DNA from: DASVUS01 sp036388675
Lineage (GTDB): Bacteria > Armatimonadota > Abditibacteriia > Abditibacteriales > Abditibacteriaceae
Reading direction: 5' to 3'
Assembly: GCA_036388675.1 (NCBI GenBank)
Contig: DASVRI010000047.1
Span: 1-64,000, forward strand
Length of the DNA stretch: 64,000 nucleotides
Both the position numbers and the translations under genes were made by a program. Each line of letters starts with the position of its first letter. The stretch's first letter is position 1. Of this stretch, positions 51,503 through 58,949 are shown one piece after another. Under the pieces are notes generated by a model, which was not told the DNA's origin, made no database searches, and saw nothing but the letters and a program-made list of their open reading frames with translations.

Positions 51503-52087
51503 TCAGTTGCCGGAAATGAAGCATCCGACGGCTGTCGTGACAATCGGTTGTCTGGGCGGCTTGCCTGCGAGTATAAGTTCGAGCACATCGCGCAGGTCGT
51601 GTTTGGTCGCTGCACGGCGCGTTTTGCCATAGGCGACGTGCTTGTTGTCAACTCGCCCGCGATAGAGAAGTTTGCCACCCGGCAATACCACGACCGCTTC
51701 GGGTGTTACGGTTGCGCCGGTCGCCTTTGCCAGCGTGTGTTTGGTGTCCAGCAAAACTGGGCTTTTGAACCCGAACTCGCGCGCGTGGTGTTGGGCAGCC
51801 GCAGCCGTCATCTTCGCATCAACATAGACAACGTAGAAGTTAATGCCGCGTTTGGCATACTCCGTGTGCAGCCGGTTTATTTCCGGTGCATACGAATTGG
51901 AAATTGGGCAATCGTGCGCCACGAAAACCAGCGCACTGGCCCTTTTGCCTTTCGCCTCCAGCGGACGATGCAGTTTGCCCCTGGCGTCGCGCACCGTTAC
52001 AGCCGCGCACGCTGCAACACAGCTCAAGGACATCATCAATGCGGCGGTCAGGGCCACGAAATGGTTAAATCGGCTTGAGAGTTTCAT
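51503..52087 (-). CDS. Secreted redoxin/thioredoxin-like protein
   Basis: This 194-residue protein has an N-terminal signal peptide (FVALTAALMMSLSCVAACAA) and an AhpC/TSA-like thioredoxin fold. VFVAHDCPISNSYAPEINRL holds the single peroxidatic-type Cys, and TVTPEAVVVLPGGKLLYRGRVD follows. It lacks a CxxC pair. It lies 39 bp upstream of the monooxygenase-like gene on the same strand, a pairing that suggests a shared redox function. Its likely promoter is at 52172-52177. Confidence 0.75.
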   Translation of the reverse strand: MKLSSRFNHFVALTAALMMSLSCVAACAAVTVRDARGKLHRPLEAKGKRASALVFVAHDCPISNSYAPEINRLHTEYAKRGINFYVVYVDAKMTAAAAQHHAREFGFKSPVLLDTKHTLAKATGATVTPEAVVVLPGGKLLYRGRVDNKHVAYGKTRRAATKHDLRDVLELILAGKPPRQPIVTTAVGCFISGN

Positions 52088-52171
52088 ATGATGTAAAAAC
52101 GTTTGGACACGAACTTTACAGTCAAGTTGCTATGCTATGTGCTGTGCGGCAATCACTACCAGGGCAATTGC

Positions 52172-52177
52172 ATTATA
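52172..52177 (-). promoter_or_regulatory. -10 box TATAAT upstream of the redoxin gene
   Basis: Read on the minus strand this is TATAAT, 84 nt before the redoxin ATG at 52087. It lies between two inverted-repeat arms (52160-52175 overlaps it), so pairing could occlude it. No good -35 box is seen. Confidence 0.4.
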
Positions 52178-52224
52178 AATCGGATAGGCAATTCACCCGT
52201 CCCGTAAGGAGCGGGCTGATGCAG

Positions 52225-52408
52225 AAAAAGCCCCTGAACGGGGTTGCCGTCGGCGCAGAACGAGGCTGCTGCTCGGGGTTGAGGTCGGAGTTCAGGCCGC
52301 TTCAGCGGTCTTCTCTCCTGAGCCTGCTCCTTGCGGGCGAGTTTGTTTAACCAGAATTCCTAATGCGATTGCCCTGCAATCACTCCAGTCTTTCCCGGCA
52401 GGGCCAAA
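52225..52408 (-). ncRNA. Candidate structured RNA with terminal hairpin
   Basis: On the minus strand a TATTAT box (52420 to 52415) is followed by about 184 nt with strong local stems: GATTGC/GCAATC near the start, CCGC-TGAA-GCGG within a GGAG/CTCC stem in the middle, and a final CCCC/GGGG hairpin followed by CTTTTT (52225-52243). The 5' GGCCCTG can pair with the 3' CAGGGGC (one mismatch). Length and pairing of its ends recall 6S RNA, but no family-specific consensus is recognised, so the class is unknown. It could also be a leader of the redoxin gene. Confidence 0.35.
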
Positions 52409-52448
52409 AACGTCATAATAGTAGCGATAATTCCCGAAGTGAGTACTC

Positions 52449-53069
52449 ATGATCGACGAACCAACAGTTATTCCCGTGTCACCCGGCGCTGCCATCACTC
52501 GATTGTCGCAAGTCGCCGGGGCCTTGCGAAAGAACTCCGAAATTGCGGCGGCACTGCCCGCAGAAACCGCGACTTTACTGCGCAGCCGGCGCGACGCTTT
52601 GCTCCAGGCGCTGGAAAATGATGAGCCGGGGGCCGTCGAAGCCGCGCTACGCGACGCGCAAAAGACGCTGCGCCAGATTTATGAGACCGTCTCGCAGCCG
52701 GGCCTGTGGACTCCCGAGCAGGCGCCCTCTGTGTTTGCGGCGTTGCACTTTCCCGACCCATTGGTTCGTGGTGTGCAGCCGGTTGACGCGTCGCGCGTGA
52801 TCGCCACGTTTGCCTGTCCGCGCAATCAGGTGCTCACGACATTATCCTTTGAAGATGCACCCGGTTCCATTGCTTACTGGCTGCGCGAAATTCGCACCAT
52901 TGAAGCCACCGGCGAAATCCTCGACGATGCTATGGTGGAGAACTACGCGCCGGTTTTTCATCGCCTGCGCATTGCGCCGGGCGTGCGTCGTTTCCGCATC
53001 GAAAGCCGCGATGCCAGCAACATCGCCGTTTCCGATGAGTTCGAAATCACTGTTCCGCACAGTCTCTAA
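52449..53069 (+). CDS. Hypothetical cytoplasmic protein
   Basis: This 206-residue protein has no recognised domain. The N-terminal half is helical (LRSRRDALLQALENDEPGAVEAALRDAQ is a likely coiled coil), and the C-terminal half is beta-rich (DASRVIATFACPRN, HRLRIAPGVRRFRIESRD). A GAGTACTC copy overlaps the region directly upstream, and ATG 52449 is the last three bases of its CTCATG context. Compositional features are normal for the region. Confidence 0.55.
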   Translation: MIDEPTVIPVSPGAAITRLSQVAGALRKNSEIAAALPAETATLLRSRRDALLQALENDEPGAVEAALRDAQKTLRQIYETVSQPGLWTPEQAPSVFAALHFPDPLVRGVQPVDASRVIATFACPRNQVLTTLSFEDAPGSIAYWLREIRTIEATGEILDDAMVENYAPVFHRLRIAPGVRRFRIESRDASNIAVSDEFEITVPHSL

Positions 53070-53177
53070 ACAATTTAAAAAATTTCCAAAAACAAGGTAG
53101 AATAATGGAGGCCCGACGACAATCTGCACCCTGTGTGCAGAGGTGTCCGCGCGCCGATTACACCAAGGAGAAGACGG

Positions 53178-54272
53178 ATGTCGAACACACAGTCATTTTG
53201 TAAATTCATGGCGATCGCTGCAACATGCGTTATGAGCGCGGGCGCTGCACACAGCGATGTCAAATACACGCAGACCATGAGAATGCCCGGCGTAACCGGC
53301 GCAACCACTGCTTCTGCTGGAGCGCCGCTTAATTCCACCACGACATGGATCAAAAAAAGCGCGCAACGCGTTGAAATGTCGCAGCAGATTGGCGCCTACA
53401 AGTGGCAGGAAGTCACCCTCACTTTGTGCGAAAAGCGCCAGAGCATTCGCCTTGACGAGGCGCTGAAGATTTACACAGTTTCGTCCCTGGACGGGTCGAG
53501 CAGCACCACAGTGAGTGCGGGCGCGAAAGCTGCCCCGGCGAAGGCCTCGAACGCAAAGCCCACGACGGGCAAAGTCACCATGACCGTTTCGGTCAAGGGC
53601 CTGGGCGAAGAAACCGTTGCCGGTCGTAAGGCGCGCCACTACATGATTTCAACGCGCTATCAAACGTCGGGCTGCGCCGGCAATGGCGACAATAGCTCCA
53701 AAATGGAAATCTGGGTCACTGATTACCAACTCCCGGATTTTAATTGCGGCGACAAGCCGGGCGATTGGCGAAGCTACGTGCATGCTTCAGATAGCTGCAG
53801 CGTCACCTCGGAGCAGAAGGGCGATATTGCTGCCTGGCAAGCCGCTTACAAAGGCTTGATCGTGAAGATGAAAATTTATGATGAAGCCGGCACCAAGGAA
53901 GTCATGACGCAGGAAATGACGGCGCTGTCGGAAGCCAAACTCGACGACGCGTTGTTCACCGTTCCGGCAGGTTTCAAGCAGCTTTCGGCCAAAGAGTATG
54001 ACGATGCACGCCAGCAAGCGATGACCAAAGTCATGCAAGCATCGATGGGCGGCGCGACCAACGCCGGAGCTTCTAAAAGTGGGGCTTCTCAAAGCGGAGC
54101 TTCCAGGGCTTCCACGACCAACGCTGACGATGACGACACTCCGGTGCAAACTGCCGACGATTCGGACAACAATGCCGGTGCCAGTGATGACAGCGCCGCC
54201 GAGCAAGTTGTAAAAGATGCCGTCAAAGAGAAAGTCACCAGGAAGAAGCGTCGTTTCGGCCTTCCATTCTGA
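53178..54272 (+). CDS. Secreted protein of unknown function
   Basis: This 364-residue protein has an N-terminal signal peptide (FMAIAATCVMSAGAAHS) and a central beta-rich domain (KYTQTMRMPG, WQEVTLTLCEKRQS, RHYMISTRYQTSGC) similar in outline to LolA/DUF4412-like proteins. The C-terminus is a Ser/Ala/Asp-rich linker with repeats (GASKSGASQSGAS) and a basic end (RKKRRFGLPF). ATG 53178 follows AAGGAGAAGACGG; the frame extends upstream to 53133, but no conserved residues are there. It ends at the large hairpin 54302-54348. Confidence 0.6.
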   Translation: MSNTQSFCKFMAIAATCVMSAGAAHSDVKYTQTMRMPGVTGATTASAGAPLNSTTTWIKKSAQRVEMSQQIGAYKWQEVTLTLCEKRQSIRLDEALKIYTVSSLDGSSSTTVSAGAKAAPAKASNAKPTTGKVTMTVSVKGLGEETVAGRKARHYMISTRYQTSGCAGNGDNSSKMEIWVTDYQLPDFNCGDKPGDWRSYVHASDSCSVTSEQKGDIAAWQAAYKGLIVKMKIYDEAGTKEVMTQEMTALSEAKLDDALFTVPAGFKQLSAKEYDDARQQAMTKVMQASMGGATNAGASKSGASQSGASRASTTNADDDDTPVQTADDSDNNAGASDDSAAEQVVKDAVKEKVTRKKRRFGLPF

Positions 54273-54301
54273 GCCGTTTCCCGGCTAATAAAGTGACAGA
54301 T

Positions 54302-54348
54302 AAAACAAGAAGACGAGTACTCGGGTTGAGTACTCGTCTTCTTGTTTT
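54302..54348. terminator. 21-bp hairpin with two GAGTACTC copies at its tip
   Basis: Arms 54302-54322 and 54328-54348 are perfect complements with a GGGTT loop. Each arm ends in GAGTACTC, and the outer half is AAAACAAGAAGACGA with T-rich 3' arm CTTGTTTTT. It follows the secreted-protein gene stop by 29 bp and precedes the convergent short gene, so it is a likely bidirectional terminator. It has the same plan as 9363-9407. Confidence 0.85.
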
Positions 54349-54404
54349 TACACGTTCGTGTTTTACACAGTGAGTCTTCCGAAGCGCTAGCCTCTTGAGA
54401 GGCG

Positions 54405-54566
54405 TTAGCCTTCAGCAGGCATTTCGGTGCTTTGACCTACAGGCTGGTTCGACTGGCCTTCGGTTTCTTCGGCTGCGCCGCTTTCAACCGGCAACTGTGA
54501 GGACTGTCCGGTTTGTCCCGGTTCGGGCGGTGATTCGCTGCCGGGGCTGTGATCTTTCTCACTCAT
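54405..54566 (-). CDS. Short Ser/Gln/Glu-rich protein, hypothetical
   Basis: This 53-residue ORF is preceded on the minus strand by AAGGAAACCTC before ATG 54566, a good ribosome site. The product (start MSEKDHSPGSESPPEPGQTG) is acidic, rich in Ser, Gln, Pro and Glu, and predicted to be disordered. It lies 21 bp downstream of the PRC-barrel gene on the same strand, so it is probably cotranscribed. It resembles small stress-type hydrophilic proteins; no family is recognised. Confidence 0.55.
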   Translation of the reverse strand: MSEKDHSPGSESPPEPGQTGQSSQLPVESGAAEETEGQSNQPVGQSTEMPAEG

Positions 54567-54587
54567 GAGGTTTCCTTTGCGAGGCTT

Positions 54588-56402
54588 TTACACGTTGCCG
54601 CCCTGGCCTGGAACAGGTTGAGACGGTGAATCCTGCACGGCATTGCCTGAAGCGCCGGGTGCCACAGTTGCCGTAATCGGGCCGCCGGTGGGCTGAGCCT
54701 GCGTCGGCAAAGCGTCTTGTCCCGGTTCGCGAGCGCGCAGCATTTCGGGCGTGATTTCCGGGTCGGCGGTGTACACCGAATCCAACAGAATTTCGAGTGC
54801 TCCGGCGGTGCGCGCGTGCTCGATGGCGGCGTGCGTTATAAGATCGCCGGTGTTGAGAATTACGTTGTCCGACTGATCTAGAATAACGCGCGTCACCGGA
54901 CGGCCCAGCGCATTGTTGATGCGATTCTGTTCGGCCTGCGTGTTGTATTCGGCCTTCTTGTCTTGCGCTGCGCCGGTGAGTTCAGCCGCTTTCTGCTTGA
55001 TGGTGTCCCAAACGCCCGCGGCGTGTTCCGTTACGGTGCCCACACCAGCCGAGGCGGCACCAATGCCGGCTGCCGCAATCACTTCGCGCTCTTTACCATA
55101 AAGTCGCGCCTGGTCGAGAATCTCGCGCGTGATGACCATGCCGGGTGCCACGATAGTGGTGCCGTTAGGAGCCACGACCTCACGCCCGGCAGGACGGCCA
55201 ATGGCGGCTTCTTCGGCGCGGTCTTGCAGACCTGCCGCATGGCCGCTGGCCGTGGTGGAACCACTGGAGATAGCACCGCTGGCTACTCCGCCCCCCGCTG
55301 CAAGGACAAGCTGTCCGAGTACTCCGGCAGCTTCGGCACGGTCGGCATGTTCGCGCGTGATGACTTCGCCATTACGCACCAGCACTTCGCCGTTGACCGA
55401 GTCGCCGGTTGATGAGATGTCGTGAGCCACCGGTTCGACTGGAGCACTGCTCGTTGCCATCTCACCGGGTATCCCCATGCTGGATGTTCCCATGCTGCTG
55501 GATGTTGACAGGCCACTCGTTGCAGGCAAGCCACTCGTGGTGGATACGCCGGTCGAGGGAGCCAGTTCGCTGGATGAAGCCAATGTGCTGGATGGAGGCG
55601 TGGTCGGGTCGGCCAGGGTGGGCGACATTGTCGCATCGCTCACATGGGTGCTGGCTGCGTTACTGCTGACATTGCCGAAGGACGAAGGCGCTGCCATCGT
55701 GGCCTTGTCCGCGGGAATAACAACGTCGCGCGACGCTGTTTTTCCGACCACAAACTCTTTCTGCTTTTCTACTGAAGCCGTTGCGATGTTGCCGTAAACA
55801 TCGGTGACTTTGTCTTTTGCTGTGCTATAGACGCCGCTGACTTTTTCTCCGACGCTGGATGCGGTCGCTTTCAAGCCGCCGGGCTCGTTTTGCGCCTGCG
55901 CCTCAAGTTCGGCGGCGGCTTCAGGCGGCACCAGTGCGACATCTTCACCAATGGCCAGGTCGCCGTGCGCCGGCAGATAGCGCTTGCCGCTCATGGTGTC
56001 GGAGATGAAGCCGGTGGAGATTTCGTAACCAATCACACGACCTGTTTCCTCATCAACATACATATCGGCTAGGGTGCCAAGATTCTGTCCTTCGGTGGAG
56101 AAGATACGTGTACCAGACAGCGCGGTCTGGCGATCCATGATGTCGCTGACACGCGCATCATCGTGAGCGCGAATCTTCGACTCAGCGCTGGGAACGACAA
56201 TAGCATCAGGGCCAATGTTACGAACCTGGCTCCAGGGCACAATCTGCGCGTCGATCAAGCCAAACAATTCTTTGTCCGAGATCAGGAGCGCCAACAACTC
56301 ATCCGTCTCGTGGTCGAAAATCAAATCTTTGACATTTCCTAAATCTGCTCCGTCACTTTGGCTCAGTACTTTCAAGCCAATAATGCTCTTGCCCTTACGC
56401 AT
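54588..56402 (-). CDS. PRC-barrel protein with repeated C-terminal units
   Basis: This 604-residue protein has two PRC-barrel domains (about 1-75 and 85-170), with RKGKSIIGLKVLSQSDGADLG and ALSGTRIFSTEGQNLGTLAD. A low-complexity Ser/Thr/Ala linker follows (about 215-330). Three imperfect C-terminal repeats come next (EVLVRNGEVITREHADRAEAA, EVVAPNGTTIVAPGMVITRE and RVILDQSDNVILNTGDLI). PRC barrels act in RNA processing, photosynthesis or stress; here the role is unknown. GGAG precedes ATG 56402. It heads a minus-strand run with the short gene downstream. Confidence 0.75.
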   Translation of the reverse strand: MRKGKSIIGLKVLSQSDGADLGNVKDLIFDHETDELLALLISDKELFGLIDAQIVPWSQVRNIGPDAIVVPSAESKIRAHDDARVSDIMDRQTALSGTRIFSTEGQNLGTLADMYVDEETGRVIGYEISTGFISDTMSGKRYLPAHGDLAIGEDVALVPPEAAAELEAQAQNEPGGLKATASSVGEKVSGVYSTAKDKVTDVYGNIATASVEKQKEFVVGKTASRDVVIPADKATMAAPSSFGNVSSNAASTHVSDATMSPTLADPTTPPSSTLASSSELAPSTGVSTTSGLPATSGLSTSSSMGTSSMGIPGEMATSSAPVEPVAHDISSTGDSVNGEVLVRNGEVITREHADRAEAAGVLGQLVLAAGGGVASGAISSGSTTASGHAAGLQDRAEEAAIGRPAGREVVAPNGTTIVAPGMVITREILDQARLYGKEREVIAAAGIGAASAGVGTVTEHAAGVWDTIKQKAAELTGAAQDKKAEYNTQAEQNRINNALGRPVTRVILDQSDNVILNTGDLITHAAIEHARTAGALEILLDSVYTADPEITPEMLRAREPGQDALPTQAQPTGGPITATVAPGASGNAVQDSPSQPVPGQGGNV

Positions 56403-56457
56403 TTCCTCACTCCTTTGACATCCAACAACTCAAGTTGGCTTTCAATCACTTTGTAGG

Positions 56458-57162
56458 TTAATAACCGCGTGGCGCGCCAGCCGGTGCATTAGCGCCACCT
56501 CCGCCGGTTCCCGCTCCGGGCGTTGTAGCCCCACTCGCGGTGCCGGTGGTGCCGGTTCCCGAAGTTCCAATGCCCGAAGTTCCCGCTCCTGGCGTTCCCG
56601 CTCCGCCGGCACCCGTTGTGCCGGACGCGCCTGTGCTGCCACTGGCGCCGCCAGTTCCCATCCCGGTTGCACCCGTCGTGCCGGTGCCCGAAGGCGACGT
56701 TGTGCCGCTTGCAGTGCCACCGGCTGTCCCAGTCGCTCCGGGTGTGGTTGTGGCGCCCGGAGCAGTGCTCGGCGCGTTCATTGTGGCGCCGCCGGTTGCG
56801 CTACCGCTTGCTCCGCCGGCTGCACTTCCGCTTGTTGCTGCGCCGGGCGTCGGGCTGGAAGCCGAACTACCGGCACCGGGAGTACTCATGGCATCGGGAG
56901 CGGTTGTGCTGCCGCCGGTCGCGTTGCCGGCGCCGGACGAGGCGTCGGAGGACGTTCCGCCTGATGTTGTATTACCGGCTCCTTGATCGGTTGCGTTCGA
57001 CGTTTCCGTTGTCGTAGTGGTCGTGGTATCAGTTGCATCTGTTCCTGCATCGGAATTGTTGCCGCGAAGCGCATACCACAGCGCCCCTGCAACTGCCAGA
57101 GCAACAATGGCTGCTAACAGCCAGGTCTTTCCGCCTGATTTTTCGCCTTCTAAACGTGGCAC
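56458..57162 (-). CDS. Membrane-anchored Ser/Thr/Gly-rich low-complexity protein
   Basis: This 234-residue protein has a short basic N-terminus (MPRLEGEKSGGKT), one transmembrane helix (WLLAAIVALAVAGALWYAL) and then an almost entirely Gly/Ala/Ser/Thr tail. It probably projects from the membrane or forms a linker. GTG 57162 is the start because GGAG lies 7 nt upstream, while the longer frame up to 57330 has no ribosome site. The tail's repeats (GATGMGTGGASGSTGASGTT) show slippage-type growth. It lies just upstream of the PRC-barrel gene. Confidence 0.55.
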   Translation of the reverse strand: MPRLEGEKSGGKTWLLAAIVALAVAGALWYALRGNNSDAGTDATDTTTTTTTETSNATDQGAGNTTSGGTSSDASSGAGNATGGSTTAPDAMSTPGAGSSASSPTPGAATSGSAAGGASGSATGGATMNAPSTAPGATTTPGATGTAGGTASGTTSPSGTGTTGATGMGTGGASGSTGASGTTGAGGAGTPGAGTSGIGTSGTGTTGTASGATTPGAGTGGGGANAPAGAPRGY

Positions 57163-57413
57163 GGGAGTTCTCCTCACCAATAAATTGCGCGCTGCCAAAG
57201 CAGCGAATCTCGGGTTGAGTTTGCAAAGACGGTGCCGCATAAATTCAATGTTGCGCTCTTCCGCACGCCGGATGAGTACGCGCAATAACCTCCTGTTCGG
57301 CGCAGCCTCTTGACAAAGCGGGGAACTCATTTCATAATTGGAGTAACCATTTCACTGACGTGAGTGAAATAATTGAGAAAAATGCTGGAATTGGTATGCA
57401 TGAGGAGCCGCAA

Positions 57414-58034
57414 ATGAATAAGACGATCAAGCAATCTTTGGGAGAGTTCGGTGCGATGCTTGCGATGCGGCCACAGGGACGCCGCGTTCAAGAAGCGCTG
57501 GACGGGCGTCTGCGCGAACTGCCGCCGGGTGGAGTACTCGTAATCGACTTCGACGGCGTGGAAATGATGGACTACTCGTTCGCCGACGAAGCACTGGGCA
57601 CGATCTACTCGCGCATGGCTGCCAAAGAGTATCCCGACCGCCACCTGGTGTTGGAAGTGCGCGAAGACGAACTGGGCGAAGCACTGCTGGAAAACCTGGA
57701 AGTGGCGCTCAACCGGCGCGAAGTGGCGGCTCTGGTGCTGTCGCGCTCGGCTAAGGGCAGCGCCACCAAGACAGCGACATTCCCTGGTCGCGACGCAAAA
57801 AGCTCGCCGTGGCGTGTTGTCGGAACATTGCCGGGCCACCTGGTTGAGACGCTCAAAGCCGTGATGGACAAGGGACAGATCACAGTGCGCGAACTGGCCG
57901 GCATGTTGGGCCTCGATTCGGCCACGGCGTGCAATAATCGCATCGCACGCCTGTATCAGTTGCACCTGGTGCGACGCGAAGCCACTATCGTCCCGGAAGG
58001 CGGACGCCAGTATTCGTATTCCGCCGTCGTATAG
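57414..58034 (+). CDS. STAS-like (DUF4325) protein with C-terminal winged helix
   Basis: This 206-residue protein has a STAS-like fold near residues 25-100 (VLVIDFDGVEMMDYSFADEAL), typical of the DUF4325 family. A C-terminal helix-turn-helix segment (ITVRELAGMLGLDSATACNN) followed by RLYQLHLVRREATIV suggests a winged-helix DNA-binding part. It is likely a small transcription regulator. ATG 57414 is chosen because GAGGAG lies 6 nt upstream; ATG 57396 and GTG 57360 are alternatives. A GAGTACTC copy at 57532 reads GVL. Confidence 0.65.
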   Translation: MNKTIKQSLGEFGAMLAMRPQGRRVQEALDGRLRELPPGGVLVIDFDGVEMMDYSFADEALGTIYSRMAAKEYPDRHLVLEVREDELGEALLENLEVALNRREVAALVLSRSAKGSATKTATFPGRDAKSSPWRVVGTLPGHLVETLKAVMDKGQITVRELAGMLGLDSATACNNRIARLYQLHLVRREATIVPEGGRQYSYSAVV

Positions 58035-58109
58035 AAATTTTTGTCAGTTACCAGCGAAGCCGTTTCAATGTTCGACAACCAGTAATCGAACGTTCAACGA
58101 GGAGAGTTC

Positions 58110-58463
58110 ATGTCACGAAGCCAACAGGCCGTTCTCATTGATGAATTATGGGATGAGACTCAGCGTCTCAACGAACAGGTTGCGTCACTGCAAGAGCGTC
58201 TTGCTCTGTATGAAGACATCAGTTACGAGAACTCATCGAGTACTCGCCTGACTACACTCAAAGCACAGGCGCGCCGCGAAGAAGACGCGTGGGACGTTTG
58301 GCCTTATTGCTGGGCAATCGGCGCACACGCTTTTTTTGCACTGCGTCTTCACTCATTTCATGAAAAGCTAAATGAGTGGCGTTTATCGCGCCGCAACAAG
58401 AAAGAGCGCAGCGAGTTCTGGCAGCAGCCGCACCCGGAAGACATTTCGCTGAAGCTGATGTGA
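58110..58463 (+). CDS. Hypothetical protein with coiled-coil N-terminus
   Basis: This 117-residue protein begins with a predicted coiled coil (ELWDETQRLNEQVASLQERL) and then a Trp/Phe-rich section (WDVWPYCWAIGAHAFFALRL). No family is recognised. ATG 58110 follows GAGGAGAG. It lies between the STAS-like and VOC genes on the same strand. Confidence 0.5.
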   Translation: MSRSQQAVLIDELWDETQRLNEQVASLQERLALYEDISYENSSSTRLTTLKAQARREEDAWDVWPYCWAIGAHAFFALRLHSFHEKLNEWRLSRRNKKERSEFWQQPHPEDISLKLM

Positions 58464-58504
58464 TTGAAGCTAATGGAAAACGCCGCTGCTTAACAGGAGA
58501 CTCA

Positions 58505-58876
58505 ATGCAAGCCGTACAAACTGTTTTTCCGGCGCTGCGCATTACAGACTACGAGCGCAGTCGCAGCTTTTATGTGGACGGCCTGGGTTTTACCATTGAC
58601 TGGGAGCACCGCTTCGGGCCCGACTTCCCTGTGTTCATGCAGCTTTCGCGCGAGGGACAATCGTTTTACCTCAGCCAGCACGCCGGCGATTGTCAGCCGG
58701 GCGGGCTGGCTTACTTTTATGTGCCCGACGTGGGTGCCTGGTACGCGCAGATGCAGGAGCGTGGCGTTGTGGTCGATGAACCGCCGCAGGATCAGGAATG
58801 GGGCAACCGCGAAATGCAGTTACACGACCCGGACGGCAACACGCTGAGATTGTGTACGCGCCTGCTGCACGAATGA
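58505..58876 (+). CDS. Glyoxalase/bleomycin-resistance (VOC) superfamily protein
   Basis: This 123-residue VOC protein has VFPALRITDYERSRSFYVDG near the start, FPVFMQLSREGQSFYLSQH and MQLHDPDGNTLRLCTRL at the end, the usual paired beta-alpha-beta-beta-beta units. It may be a lyase, dioxygenase or binding protein; the substrate is unknown. ATG 58505 follows AGGAGACTCA; the longer frame to 58376 overlaps the previous gene. Confidence 0.85.
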   Translation: MQAVQTVFPALRITDYERSRSFYVDGLGFTIDWEHRFGPDFPVFMQLSREGQSFYLSQHAGDCQPGGLAYFYVPDVGAWYAQMQERGVVVDEPPQDQEWGNREMQLHDPDGNTLRLCTRLLHE

Positions 58877-58949
58877 ATTATCGTTAACGCAATATTGTTC
58901 GAGTACTCGATTTCACGACTGAGGTTGCATCGCAGCACCACATTACACC

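Larger units (their letters stand above)
52088..52448. other. Intergenic gap with structured RNA candidate
   Basis: This 361-bp stretch lies between the divergent redoxin and hypothetical genes. It holds the RNA candidate 52225-52408, the inverted arms 52160-52175 and 52361-52376, and a GAGTACTC copy at 52441 abutting the next gene. Confidence 0.7.
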
